This document shows positions 5,928 through 14,066 of a DNA stretch of 48,650 nt, in pieces. The notes beneath the pieces were generated by a model, which searched no databases, was not told the origin of the DNA, and saw nothing but the letters and a program-made list of their open reading frames with translations. Numbering within the stretch: the first letter of the stretch is position 1; the number at the start of each line of letters is the position of its first letter. The position numbers were made by a program, and so were the translations under genes. The DNA comes from a virus. The stretch lies in the IMG/VR virus record IMGVR_UViG_3300025133_007636, positions 1 through 48,650 of that record; one strand, written 5' to 3'.

Positions 5928-8378
5928 ATGCCGGATATCAAGGTCAAAAAAAGAAATAGTCGTTTAGAGGAAATCAATTTAGACAAAATTAACAAATGCG
6001 TAGAAAGAGCCTGTGAGGGGCTAACAGAGGTTTCGGCAAGCGAAGTCGTACTAGATGCCAGCCTGCAACTTTACAACAAGATAACCACCTCTGAGATAGA
6101 CAAGGCTCTAATCATGTCTGCTCGTTCTAAAATTGAGAAAGAGCCGAATTATTCTTATGTGGCAGCCAGAATGCTTCTAAACAACCTTTACAAAGAGGTT
6201 TTTGGTAGGAGCGTAAATGGTGACTTCGCAAAAGAATATAAGAACTGCTTCATAAAAAATATCAAGGCGCTCACTAAAGAAGACAGGCTGAGCGAACCAA
6301 TGCTAGATTATGACCTAGAGCTTCTAAGCGATAACTTGGCTATAGATAGAGATAAAAATTTCAAGTATCTTGGAATACAAACTTTATACGACAGATATTT
6401 CATACACAGAGAAGGTCGTCGCATGGAGACGCCTCAGGCATTTTATATGCGAGTTGCCATGGGGCTTTGCTTAAATGAAGAGGATAAAGAAGAAAAAGCT
6501 ATTGAAATCTACAATATGATGTCTGAGTTTCGGTACTCTCCATCTACGCCCACTTTATTCAACAGCGGAACATGCCATTCTCAACTTTCTTCCTGTTATT
6601 TAAGCACAGTAGACGATTCTATTGACGGTATATTCGGAACGATTCATAACCAAGCTAGACTATCTAAATACGCAGGGGGTCTAGGGGTAGACTGGACTTC
6701 TGTTAGGTCTACGGGCTCTTATATCAAAGGAACAAATGGTCAGTCCTCTGGTCTCGTTCCTTGGCTTAAAATATTCAATGACACTCTCGTAGGAGTAAAC
6801 CAAGGAGGAAAAAGGAAGGGTGCGGGATGTGCCTATCTAGAAGTCTGGCATATAGATATTGAAGATTTTCTAGACCTAAGGAAAAATACAGGTGACGACA
6901 GAAGAAGGTGTCATGACATGAACACCGCAATATGGGCGTGTGACGATTTCGTAAAGGCCGCCCAAAAGGACAGTGATTGGTATTTGTTTGACCCCGCAGA
7001 ATTTCCAGAACTTCATGAAAAATATGGCCAGAATTTCACAAGAGAATACAACAAAGCTAAAAAACTTGCCAACCAAGGAAAAGTAAAAAGCTATAAGGTC
7101 ATATCGGCAAAAGAGCTATGGAAAAAAATGCTTAAATCTCTTTATGAAACCGGTCATCCTTGGATTACTTTTAAAGACCCTTCAAACATACGCTATAGCA
7201 ATAAGCACGAAGGGGTAGTCCACTCCTCAAATCTATGCACAGAAATCCTGCTGCATACAAAACCCACAATATATGAGGAAGGGGAGGTCGTAGAAGTGGG
7301 AGAAACGGCAGTATGTAATTTAGCCAGTATAAATCTTGAGAATCACATAAAGGTAAGAACTCTTGATTGGAAAAAGCTACAAGAAACAATTGAGGTTGCG
7401 GTTAGGGGTTTAGACAACGTAATTGATATAAACTTTTACCCAACAAAAGAAGCAAGGCAGTCAAACCTTAGGCATAGGCCAGTGGGGTTAGGAATAATGG
7501 GGACTCATGGTATGCTGCATAGCCTTGGAGTTACCTATGATTCCAAGGAGGCTATCGAACTGTGTGGCAAGATACAAGAGTTTATTTCTTATTATGCCAT
7601 CTTAACCTCCTCAAAACTAGCAAAAGAAAGAGGTGTGTATAAATCATATGAGCACTCAGAATGGAGCTACGGGAACCTGCCAATTGACACATACTGTAGG
7701 CTTATGGAGCACAGAGGCGAGGGTGATTACAAGGTGTCTCAATTTGAAACCATGGAATGGGATAGGGTTAGGGAACACATAGCCCTTCATGGAATGAGAA
7801 ACTCTAATGTGATGGCTATCGCCCCAACTGCGACAATTTCATATATTCAAGGTTGTTCTCAGTCAATAGAGCCTGACTATTCTGTGCTTTTTGTATACTC
7901 TACGCTAAGTGGGGAGTTTACAATGATAAATGAACATTTTGTGGAAGCAGCAAAGAAAAAAAATATATGGTGCAAGCAGCTAGTTGACGCTCTTAAGGCA
8001 GCTGATGGAGATGTGATGTCTATAGACCTAGACGAAGAAATTCAACAAAGATTTAAGAGCGCTTTTGACGTGGGCGCGCATACGCTTATTTCCGCAGCAG
8101 CAGAGAGACAAAAGTGGATTGACATGGGTCAGTCGTTTAACTTATATAATAAGGGCACTAGCCTAAAATACTTAAATGATATGTACCTAGATTGTTGGGA
8201 ACAGGGCCTAAAAACTACGTACTACCTGAGAAGCAAATCAGCTACTAGGGTAGAAAAATCCACCATAGAAGAGGTTGAGGTTGAGACTCCAACAGAAACC
8301 GAGTCCCAGACAGAAGAAGACCTAAGCCAAGTCAAAGCATGCTCGATTACAAACCCAGACTGTGAGAGCTGTCAATGA
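5928..8378 (+). CDS. nrdA: Class I ribonucleoside-diphosphate reductase, alpha subunit
   Basis: About 816 residues. It reduces NDPs to dNDPs and supplies DNA precursors. The N-terminus (IKVKKRNSRLEEINLDKI) is an ATP-cone, the allosteric activity site. Active-site elements are all present: the first redox Cys in SGTCHSQLSSC, the N-x-C-x-E radical motif in SSNLCTE, the second redox Cys in AVCNLASINL, the ATATISY loop, the radical-transfer tyrosine pair in TTYYLRS, and a CESC pair at the extreme C-terminus for re-reduction by thioredoxin or glutaredoxin. The start at 5928 is preferred because AAGGAA lies ahead of it; the ATG at 5904 abuts the terminator. It ends in an ATGA overlap with a 45-residue gene and is followed by nrdB. 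Confidence 0.95.
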   Translation: MPDIKVKKRNSRLEEINLDKINKCVERACEGLTEVSASEVVLDASLQLYNKITTSEIDKALIMSARSKIEKEPNYSYVAARMLLNNLYKEVFGRSVNGDFAKEYKNCFIKNIKALTKEDRLSEPMLDYDLELLSDNLAIDRDKNFKYLGIQTLYDRYFIHREGRRMETPQAFYMRVAMGLCLNEEDKEEKAIEIYNMMSEFRYSPSTPTLFNSGTCHSQLSSCYLSTVDDSIDGIFGTIHNQARLSKYAGGLGVDWTSVRSTGSYIKGTNGQSSGLVPWLKIFNDTLVGVNQGGKRKGAGCAYLEVWHIDIEDFLDLRKNTGDDRRRCHDMNTAIWACDDFVKAAQKDSDWYLFDPAEFPELHEKYGQNFTREYNKAKKLANQGKVKSYKVISAKELWKKMLKSLYETGHPWITFKDPSNIRYSNKHEGVVHSSNLCTEILLHTKPTIYEEGEVVEVGETAVCNLASINLENHIKVRTLDWKKLQETIEVAVRGLDNVIDINFYPTKEARQSNLRHRPVGLGIMGTHGMLHSLGVTYDSKEAIELCGKIQEFISYYAILTSSKLAKERGVYKSYEHSEWSYGNLPIDTYCRLMEHRGEGDYKVSQFETMEWDRVREHIALHGMRNSNVMAIAPTATISYIQGCSQSIEPDYSVLFVYSTLSGEFTMINEHFVEAAKKKNIWCKQLVDALKAADGDVMSIDLDEEIQQRFKSAFDVGAHTLISAAAERQKWIDMGQSFNLYNKGTSLKYLNDMYLDCWEQGLKTTYYLRSKSATRVEKSTIEEVEVETPTETESQTEEDLSQVKACSITNPDCESCQ

Positions 8379-8512
8379 GATTTGAAGAACGTAGACAATC
8401 GTCTACCTCGCCGTTAAAATATATAGTTGAATTAACGCCCAAGGAATTGGAAAAAGTGAAAGACTTAGTGTTTCAAATAATTGAAAGAATAAAAAAAGAT
8501 GAAAAAAAGTAA
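8375..8512 (+). CDS. Small basic protein between nrdA and nrdB (45 aa)
   Basis: The ATG overlaps the nrdA stop (ATGA) and its stop lies 14 bases inside nrdB, so it bridges the two reductase genes and is probably co-translated. The product (MRFEERRQ at the start, ending IIERIKKDEKK) contains one amphipathic helix, LTPKELEKVKDLVFQIIERIKK. It has no cysteines or recognised motif. It could help regulate the reductase or simply ensure translational coupling. Confidence comes from the tight double overlap, which is unusual for a chance frame. Confidence 0.5.
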   Translation: MRFEERRQSSTSPLKYIVELTPKELEKVKDLVFQIIERIKKDEKK

Positions 8513-9506
8513 CGAAATAATTTCAGATAAAGTCGCAGTGGTAAACCAAATCTTGCCCCACACCAATAAATGGGCTTGGGACTTGTTTATTGATGGTGCG
8601 GCTAATAATTGGATGCCAACAGAAATTTCAATGGCTAAAGATATTGAACAATGGAAAGGAAAGAGCCTTTCTGAAGCTGAAAAAGTAGTGGTAAAAAGGT
8701 GCTTAGGCTTTTTTGCTGGCAGCGAGTCTCTTGTGGCAAACAACTTACTTCTCTCTATATTCAAATTTGTCACAGACGCAGAATGCAGACAGTATATTCT
8801 TCGTCAGGCCTACGAGGAGAGTCTACACAATTTGACCGTAGTGTATTGCTGTGACTCTCTAGGTCTAGATATAGATGAAGTTTATCAGGCGTACTCATCT
8901 GTACCAAGTATAAAATCAAAAGACGATTTTTTGATGGAGATTTCCACAGACATCAACCGTGCTGACTTTAATATAAATACCCTTGAAGGAAAAAGAGAAT
9001 TTTTAAGGAATATGGTAACTTACTATGTTATCTGTGAGGGAATATTTTTCTATTCTGGTTTTGCTATGCTTTTGTCATTTAATAGACAAAACAAACTTCC
9101 GGGAATAGGAGAGCAAATTCAGTATACACTGAGAGATGAAAGCCTACATATCAAGTTTGGAACCACCCTGATAAATAGAATTAGGGAAGACAACCCTAGG
9201 GTTTGGACCAAGGCTTTTGAGACAGAAACAATACAGCATATACAAAAGGCCATGGAGCTTGAAATCGAGTACGCCAAGGACGTCCTTCCTAACGGAATTC
9301 TAGGTTTAAATTCTGAGATGTTTATTGAATACATATCCTTTATAGCTAATAGACGGCTTACGAATTTGGGCATTGAATCTCCATATAAAGACGCGAAGAA
9401 CCCGTTTCCTTGGATGAGTGAAATCATAGATTTGGAAAAATGCAAAAACTTTTTTGAAACTAGAGTTACTGAATACCAAGTCGCAAACATAGAAGATGAT
9501 TTTTAA
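8499..9506 (+). CDS. nrdB: Class I ribonucleotide reductase beta subunit, class Ic-like
   Basis: 335 residues, a ferritin-like radical-generating subunit. Six metal ligands are visible: E76 (GSESL), E107 and H110 (ESLH), E180 (ICEG), E214 and H217 (ESLH). Two features depart from class Ia. The first ligand is Glu rather than Asp, and the position of the radical tyrosine (four after H110) is V114. From memory, the ligand spacing (31, 73 and 34 residues) equals that of the Chlamydia trachomatis class Ic protein (E89, E120, E193, E227), which uses a Mn/Fe cofactor and Phe in place of Tyr. A tyrosine-free metal cofactor is therefore likely. The stop overlaps the next gene's ATG. Confidence 0.92.
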   Translation: MKKSNEIISDKVAVVNQILPHTNKWAWDLFIDGAANNWMPTEISMAKDIEQWKGKSLSEAEKVVVKRCLGFFAGSESLVANNLLLSIFKFVTDAECRQYILRQAYEESLHNLTVVYCCDSLGLDIDEVYQAYSSVPSIKSKDDFLMEISTDINRADFNINTLEGKREFLRNMVTYYVICEGIFFYSGFAMLLSFNRQNKLPGIGEQIQYTLRDESLHIKFGTTLINRIREDNPRVWTKAFETETIQHIQKAMELEIEYAKDVLPNGILGLNSEMFIEYISFIANRRLTNLGIESPYKDAKNPFPWMSEIIDLEKCKNFFETRVTEYQVANIEDDF

Positions 9507-10195
9507 TGCCTAGAAAAACCCCAAAATACATGCGGGAAAATCCTGCGCCCAAAGAAAGAGTGCGTCTAAAAAATAAAATTGTTCCTAAGAGCACCAACCA
9601 AAGAAAATATATAAAATCTATACGGAATAAAGACATCACTTTCTGTAACGGCCCCGCAGGAAGCGGAAAAACGCATCTTGCCGTTGCTTACGCAATAGAC
9701 TTTCTTATTAAGGGTCTGGTCGATAGAATAGTTGTAACAAGACCTGTCATGGCTACAGGAGAAAGCATAGGCTATCTTCCCGGAACTGCTGACATGAAGC
9801 TTGAACCTTACATGTGTCCTGTTTTTGACGAATTTGATTATTACGTCTCCAGAGAACAGGTCAACATGTGGAAGAGCCAAGGAATGCTCGAAGTTGCACC
9901 AATAGGCTTTATGAGAGGCCGCAGCTTTCACAATTCCTTTATAATTGGTGATGAGTGCCAGAATCTTTCTGCAGAACAAATGAAAATGTTCTTGACAAGA
10001 GTCGGACTTAACTCTAAACTAGTAGTAACAGGTGATGAATCACAATCAGACCTACCTCGCTCGCAAAGAGGAGCATTTGGCTCCTGCCTTGAAAAGCTTG
10101 ATGGTCTAGAAGATGTTGGGATTATTCATTTGAAAAAAGAAGATATTATAAGGAACTCGTTGATTCCTTTGATAATTGAGAGACTTGATATTTAG
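9506..10195 (+). CDS. phoH: PhoH-like P-loop ATPase
   Basis: 229 residues. Walker A is GPAGSGKT (residues 49-56) and Walker B is FIIGDECQN. VVTRPVMATGESIGYLPG, TGDESQSDLPRSQRG and the DIIRNSLI end are family signatures of PhoH, an ATPase found in many phages and linked to phosphate stress and RNA metabolism. The ATP-binding part is complete and no extra domain (PIN or KH) is present. The start overlaps the nrdB stop by one base (TAATG), so it is expressed with the reductase. Confidence 0.93.
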   Translation: MPRKTPKYMRENPAPKERVRLKNKIVPKSTNQRKYIKSIRNKDITFCNGPAGSGKTHLAVAYAIDFLIKGLVDRIVVTRPVMATGESIGYLPGTADMKLEPYMCPVFDEFDYYVSREQVNMWKSQGMLEVAPIGFMRGRSFHNSFIIGDECQNLSAEQMKMFLTRVGLNSKLVVTGDESQSDLPRSQRGAFGSCLEKLDGLEDVGIIHLKKEDIIRNSLIPLIIERLDI

Positions 10196-10207
10196 GAGAA
10201 TTTAAAT

Positions 10208-10603
10208 ATGTCAGATGTTAATTCCGTGACGCTTTCAGGGCGTCTCACAAAAGACCCAGAGCTTCGCCAAACAAAAAGTGGTGCTCAGGTAGCCTCGTTT
10301 AGGCTGGCTAATAACTTAGCTAAAAAAACAAACTTCTTTGATGTTAGTTTATGGGGACGTTCTGCTGAAACGCTTAGCCAATATGGCGGCAAAGGCAGTT
10401 GGATTTCCGTAACGGGGAGACTCGAACAGGAGGAGTGGGAAGATAGAGAGGGCAACAAACGCACTAGCTATCGTGTCAGCACGGAAAACTTCAACTTTTT
10501 AGGCGGCGGCAATAAGTCTGATGGAGAAGAAGGTGCAGTAGCTGCTGGTGCTGGTGCCGGTGCTGAGGCTCAGACATTAGAAGACAGTGGAGTTCCATTC
10601 TAA
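10208..10603 (+). CDS. ssb: Single-stranded DNA-binding protein, first copy
   Basis: 131 residues with a canonical bacterial OB fold: VTLSGRLTKDPELRQTKSGAQ, a core strand FFDVSLWG, and ISVTGRLEQEEWEDREGNKR. A Gly/Ala-rich linker follows, then the conserved acidic tip DSGVPF, the docking tail for replication and repair partners. AGGAGAA ahead of the start is a good ribosome binding site. It coats ssDNA during replication. A second, different SSB is encoded at 24250-24648; the two share the fold but not the tail (this one has the partner-binding tip, the other ends PEAAF). Confidence 0.93.
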   Translation: MSDVNSVTLSGRLTKDPELRQTKSGAQVASFRLANNLAKKTNFFDVSLWGRSAETLSQYGGKGSWISVTGRLEQEEWEDREGNKRTSYRVSTENFNFLGGGNKSDGEEGAVAAGAGAGAEAQTLEDSGVPF

Positions 10604-10604
10604 C

Positions 10605-11021
10605 ATGCCTGAGTATTCGTATAGCTGCGACCCCCAAGAAGGGGGTTGCGGCCATACTTTTTCTGTAATCCAATCTATGTCTGATTACAAGAAGCTGAAG
10701 AAGTGCCCTGTGTGCAAAAAGCATAAACTAATAAGGGACTACTCTTTAGACAATGTATCTGGCAGCGTGAAGGGTTCAGGAGGAGCTAAAACAATTGGAC
10801 ATTTGGCTGAGCTCAACTCTAGCCGACTAAGTAGTGACCAAAGAGAGGTCATGAAAAAGAAGCATAATGAGTATAGAGAAAATGCAGATAGCCTTCCCGT
10901 TAAAGGCGAGAGACTAAAAAAGAACGCTGAAAAACCTTGGTATAGAAGTGACAATAATGTTGCTGATATGACGCCAACTCAGCAGAAGAACTATGTTAGG
11001 ACAGGTAAAAAAAATGGCTAG
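10605..11021 (+). CDS. FmdB-type zinc-ribbon protein
   Basis: 138 residues from the ATG at 10605, one base after the SSB stop. The N-terminus MPEYSYSC...GGCGHTFSV...KKCPVCKKH is a two-half zinc ribbon in the FmdB style (MPxYxYxC, then CxxC). The rest is a charged, helical, Lys/Glu-rich tail without known domains. FmdB-like proteins are of poorly defined function, often listed as regulatory. In this operon it may bind nucleic acid together with the neighbouring HTH and zinc proteins; that is inference. Confidence 0.75.
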   Translation: MPEYSYSCDPQEGGCGHTFSVIQSMSDYKKLKKCPVCKKHKLIRDYSLDNVSGSVKGSGGAKTIGHLAELNSSRLSSDQREVMKKKHNEYRENADSLPVKGERLKKNAEKPWYRSDNNVADMTPTQQKNYVRTGKKNG

Positions 11022-11403
11022 AATAAATAAAAATGATGTAGATAAGGCTATATTCAAGCCTACCAAAGAAGAAAAGAACGAAATTCAAGACAAGGATGAA
11101 AGAGGTGTTGTAGCCTATACAGCCCTACTAAAAGAAGTAGAGGAAGACTCTACTGACGCCTATGCAAAACAAGTTCAGGTCAATGACAAAGTCTATTACT
11201 ATGTAAAACAGGATACCTATGGCCGCCTCTATGACCCTAACGGTATGTATTCTGAGAACAGGCAGCAGAAGCAGCTCAGACATGCGGGTCGTCCAAACTG
11301 GGTCTTTAGAGATGTTGAAAAAAAGGTTTACGATTATTACTTAAAGTTTCTTGAAACAAAAAATGGTGCTTGGCTAAGCAATGCCGAGAGGGAGTTGGTT
11401 TAA
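11014..11403 (+). CDS. Hypothetical protein (129 aa)
   Basis: The start at 11014 overlaps the upstream stop by 8 bases; a longer start at 10993 is possible. The first half is charged and helical, and the second half is aromatic-rich (KVYYYVKQDTYGRLYDP and VYDYYLKFLETKN). No family recognised. The position in the replication operon between zinc-ribbon and HTH proteins suggests a DNA-related role. The stop overlaps the next ATG (TAATG). Confidence 0.7.
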   Translation: MARINKNDVDKAIFKPTKEEKNEIQDKDERGVVAYTALLKEVEEDSTDAYAKQVQVNDKVYYYVKQDTYGRLYDPNGMYSENRQQKQLRHAGRPNWVFRDVEKKVYDYYLKFLETKNGAWLSNAERELV

Positions 11404-11756
11404 TGGCTAAAGGAAGACTTTCAAAACAAGAAAAGTACATCATAGAAGGTATGCTTAAAGATAATTATAGCACATCTGACATAGCAAAGGAACTCGGAAG
11501 AACTGAGAAGACAGTTCAGGCCCATGTCGGAAAAACTCAGACCACCATCAAGAAAAAGAAAAAGGCAAAAAAACAAGAGCCTCCAAAGCCAGCTAAGGCA
11601 AAGGACTTGATGGTAAATATAACAGCCGCAAAAAAAAGCAAAGGGGTCAGCATAATGACTGAAGCGGCATCTCAAAGAGGCGACCTGAACAGCAATTCAA
11701 ACACCGTCTCTAGAACAGCAAAGAATGCAATCTACAAGATAAACGACAATGAGTAA
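11403..11756 (+). CDS. Small helix-turn-helix protein with lysine-rich linker
   Basis: 117 residues. Residues 8-42 form a helix-turn-helix of the sigma-region-4/LuxR kind (KYIIEGMLKDNYSTSDIAKE followed by LGRTEKTVQAHV). A very basic Lys/Pro linker (KKKKKAKKQEPPKPAK) and a polar tail follow. It should bind DNA, perhaps as a regulator or a nucleoid-like factor. The start overlaps the upstream stop, and its end overlaps the next gene by 8 bases. It is too short to be a sigma factor; the real sigma factor of the window is at 24652. Confidence 0.65.
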   Translation: MAKGRLSKQEKYIIEGMLKDNYSTSDIAKELGRTEKTVQAHVGKTQTTIKKKKKAKKQEPPKPAKAKDLMVNITAAKKSKGVSIMTEAASQRGDLNSNSNTVSRTAKNAIYKINDNE

Positions 11757-12171
11757 AAAATATCCTTCTCGATATTCAAATGGCAAAAAAATTAGTGCCG
11801 CTCAATATATAACAGAGTTCATATGCGAAAAGATGGCTCAGAAAAACAAGAAGGAGCTGCCTCAGAAATTCTGGGACTTACCAGAATGGAAGAAGGATTA
11901 TAAGTCTCAACTTTTTGCGGCCTACGGACTCTTAAAAATATATGATGATGTTGCTATAATAAAAGCCCTTAAGTCTAACAGGGCTTATGGAATATATTCT
12001 TTAAGAGCGCCTCACCTAGACGCAATAATAAAAGAAGAGCAGAGAAAGCTTGACATAGAAAGGGCTAAGCCCAAAACCTCAGACATTAAAAGAGCTGACA
12101 CAAAGTCAAAGCCCAGAGAAGCTAAAGTAAAGAAAACAAATCTTGGTAAATTAAGGGAACTCGATTTTTGA
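11749..12171 (+). CDS. Hypothetical basic protein (140 aa)
   Basis: A globular N-terminal half, with an alpha-helical and aromatic region (FWDLPEWKKDYKSQLFAAYG, LLKIYDDVAIIKAL), is followed by a long basic, disordered tail rich in Lys, Arg and Thr. No known motif. It lies between an HTH protein and the RecA-like gene and overlaps both (8 and 4 bases). By position it may be an accessory to recombination or replication. Confidence 0.7.
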   Translation: MSKKYPSRYSNGKKISAAQYITEFICEKMAQKNKKELPQKFWDLPEWKKDYKSQLFAAYGLLKIYDDVAIIKALKSNRAYGIYSLRAPHLDAIIKEEQRKLDIERAKPKTSDIKRADTKSKPREAKVKKTNLGKLRELDF

Positions 12172-13184
12172 GCAGCACAATAGAAAAAGACATTATTAAA
12201 CAGTTCGGTTCTGGAATCATGCGTTCTGGTTCTGCTGTTATTGATTCAGAACTTTTGGTTATACCAGTGTCACCTTCTCTAGATGTTGTCCTTGGGGGAG
12301 GAATTCCAGAAGGAAGTTTTATAACCTTTACAGGTCAACCAAAGTGCGGAAAGACTACAACATCTCTACACTTCGCAGCAAAATGCCAAAAGAAAGAGTA
12401 TGGTGGTGAGCTATGCCCAGAAGGTAGACATGTTTACTTCTTCAATATTGAGGGAAGGCTTAAGAAAAGGGACTTAGAAGGAATCCCAGAATTAGACTTA
12501 GATAGATTCCATGTAATTGGTTCTGAACCGGGAAGGATTCTTACAGCTGAAAACTTTCTTTCCATAGCAGAAAAAACCATCAATGAAGTTCCGGGTTCTG
12601 TTGTAATATTAGATTCATATTCCGCACTTTGCACAGAAGCTGAGATTACATCTTCTATGGACAAAATGCAGAGAGCAGACGGAGCGAAATTATTAGCAAA
12701 GTTTTGTAGAAAGATTGCAAATGTCGTTCCTGTGAACAGAAATCTGGTAATAGGAATTACTCACCTGATGGGCAATCCTACTGGCTACGGAGCAGAATTT
12801 AAAGAAAAGTCTGGTCAAGCTGTAGCCTATCAGGTTGATGTAAAACTTAGGGCCAAAAGATTTTCTCCTTGGGAAATACAAGACACTCAAATTGGGCAAA
12901 AAATAGATTGGCAAATCGTCACATCTGCGTTAGGCCCTCCCGGAGGTAAAATAACAAGTTACCTTAGATATGGAGGAGGAATAGATGAGGAGACAGAACT
13001 GGTGATTCTGGGCTCTGACCTAGGCTTGATAAACAAGGCTGGAGCTTGGTTTAAATTTGAGTTTGTAGAAGGGGACGACAAGCCTAAGTTTCAGGGCGCT
13101 GAGAAATGCAGAATCGAACTATGTAAAAATCCAGAGACAAAAAAACTACTAATAGAATCCATTAACAACATGTTGGGAATATGA
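12168..13184 (+). CDS. RecA/UvsX-like recombinase
   Basis: 338 residues read from a TTG that overlaps the preceding TGA (TTGA); AAGGGAA lies about 9 bases upstream. The core ATPase is clear: SLDVVLGGGIPEGSF is the RecA entry strand, GQPKCGKTT (residues 56-64) is Walker A, and SVVILDSYSAL is Walker B. RNLVIGITHLMGNP is the strand and L2 region, and KSGQAVAYQVDVKLRA is the RecA 'GG.A..f.as.rl' segment. Strand exchange for replication-linked recombination is the expected role. The long RecA C-terminal domain is shortened. It overlaps the following nuclease gene by 4 bases. Confidence 0.88.
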   Translation: MSSTIEKDIIKQFGSGIMRSGSAVIDSELLVIPVSPSLDVVLGGGIPEGSFITFTGQPKCGKTTTSLHFAAKCQKKEYGGELCPEGRHVYFFNIEGRLKKRDLEGIPELDLDRFHVIGSEPGRILTAENFLSIAEKTINEVPGSVVILDSYSALCTEAEITSSMDKMQRADGAKLLAKFCRKIANVVPVNRNLVIGITHLMGNPTGYGAEFKEKSGQAVAYQVDVKLRAKRFSPWEIQDTQIGQKIDWQIVTSALGPPGGKITSYLRYGGGIDEETELVILGSDLGLINKAGAWFKFEFVEGDDKPKFQGAEKCRIELCKNPETKKLLIESINNMLGI

Positions 13185-13594
13185 GGAAAGTAATTGACTT
13201 AGAGAATATAAGCAGTAATTGGAAAATATCGGGGCACATACCAAACAACAATGATGGCAGAGCTCGCTCAAAATACCATCTAAAAGCGAGAAATCTGCTA
13301 AGACAGACTTTTCCCACCTGCCAAATTCTCGAAGAAGTTCCTATTAAGGTACGCAGAGCAGAGACTCTATATCTAGACTTCTTTATTCCTCTGCATGATT
13401 TGTGCATAGAGGTGCACGGCGAACAACACTACAGGTTCGTGAAGTTTTACCATAAGACCAAGCTGGGATTTGCCCAAGCAAGAAAAAGAGACAAAAAAAA
13501 AGTAGAGTGGTGTGGACTTAATAATATAGGCGTTGTAGAATTACCGTTTAATGAGGACGAAAATGGCTGGAAAAAAAGAATTGAAAACCGCTAA
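13181..13594 (+). CDS. Vsr/PD-(D/E)XK-like endonuclease
   Basis: 137 residues. YLDFFIPLHDLCIEVHGEQHY carries the pattern D-x-F-x-P...I-E-x-x-G-x-x-H seen in Vsr-like and EDxHD nuclease folds. Downstream basic helices (ARKRDKKKVEWCGLNNIGVV) fit the rest of the fold (family members often read 'R D..K...l...g...l'). It starts with an ATGA overlap at the end of the recA-like gene. It may resolve or trim recombination intermediates, or it may be a stripped-down homing nuclease; it lacks the HTH and NUMOD modules of the related protein at 32188. Confidence 0.6.
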   Translation: MRKVIDLENISSNWKISGHIPNNNDGRARSKYHLKARNLLRQTFPTCQILEEVPIKVRRAETLYLDFFIPLHDLCIEVHGEQHYRFVKFYHKTKLGFAQARKRDKKKVEWCGLNNIGVVELPFNEDENGWKKRIENR

Positions 13595-14066
13595 AGAACA
13601 GCTTGAGAAATGGGATAAAATTCTAGACGAATACGAGCTCTCTGTAGGTCTCCCTAACTTTATATCCAACTATAGCAACTATGAGGCTACCTCCTACCTT
13701 CACATGAATAGGTCTCAAATAGAAAAATTGAGCCCTGAGGATTGTGGAATGGCAGCCTTGATACTGAATGAGCTTTCATTTCACGTACAACGCGCCTATA
13801 ATAGAGAGATGGCTCGGGTAAACTGGGCCGATGAGAACATCAAAGAGGTCGTAGCGAACGAAGTGGGAAATTACAAGGGGTATTCTTATCAGGAAAGATT
13901 GTATCAGGCTGTAAAGAACAACGAGCACGCCAGAACTCTTTCAAGAATTAAAAAGTACGCAAAACAAAGAGCCGATAGGCTCGGCTTCCTTTCCTCAAAC
14001 ATGGGCAAGAGGGCCGATATATTTCTATCCGTACAAAGGTCTAAGAGGTATACAAATGTTGGATAA
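13563..14066 (+). CDS. Hypothetical protein (167 aa)
   Basis: Helical, charged protein with no recognised family. Features include a Lys/Glu helix at the start, an NYSNYEATSYLHMNR segment and a long amphipathic region that ends with basic residues (IKKYAKQRADRLGF). The ATG at 13563 is chosen over 13551 because GAGGACG precedes it. The gene overlaps the nuclease by 32 bases and the next gene by 11. An adaptor role, such as helicase loader, is conceivable because it comes just before the helicase region, but I see no direct evidence. Confidence 0.65.
   Translation: MAGKKELKTAKEQLEKWDKILDEYELSVGLPNFISNYSNYEATSYLHMNRSQIEKLSPEDCGMAALILNELSFHVQRAYNREMARVNWADENIKEVVANEVGNYKGYSYQERLYQAVKNNEHARTLSRIKKYAKQRADRLGFLSSNMGKRADIFLSVQRSKRYTNVG

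Noticed and set aside
8499-9506. Tyr116 as the radical tyrosine of NrdB
   Set aside because: It is two residues beyond the position occupied by the class Ia radical tyrosine, which is V114; with Glu at the first ligand the class Ic reading fits better.
10739-10954. Opposite-strand frames across the replication genes
   Set aside because: They lie entirely inside well-supported plus-strand genes with recognised domains and show no motif or start signal.
11403-11756. A second sigma factor
   Set aside because: The HTH resembles region 4 but no region 2 exists, and the basic linker is unlike sigma factors.
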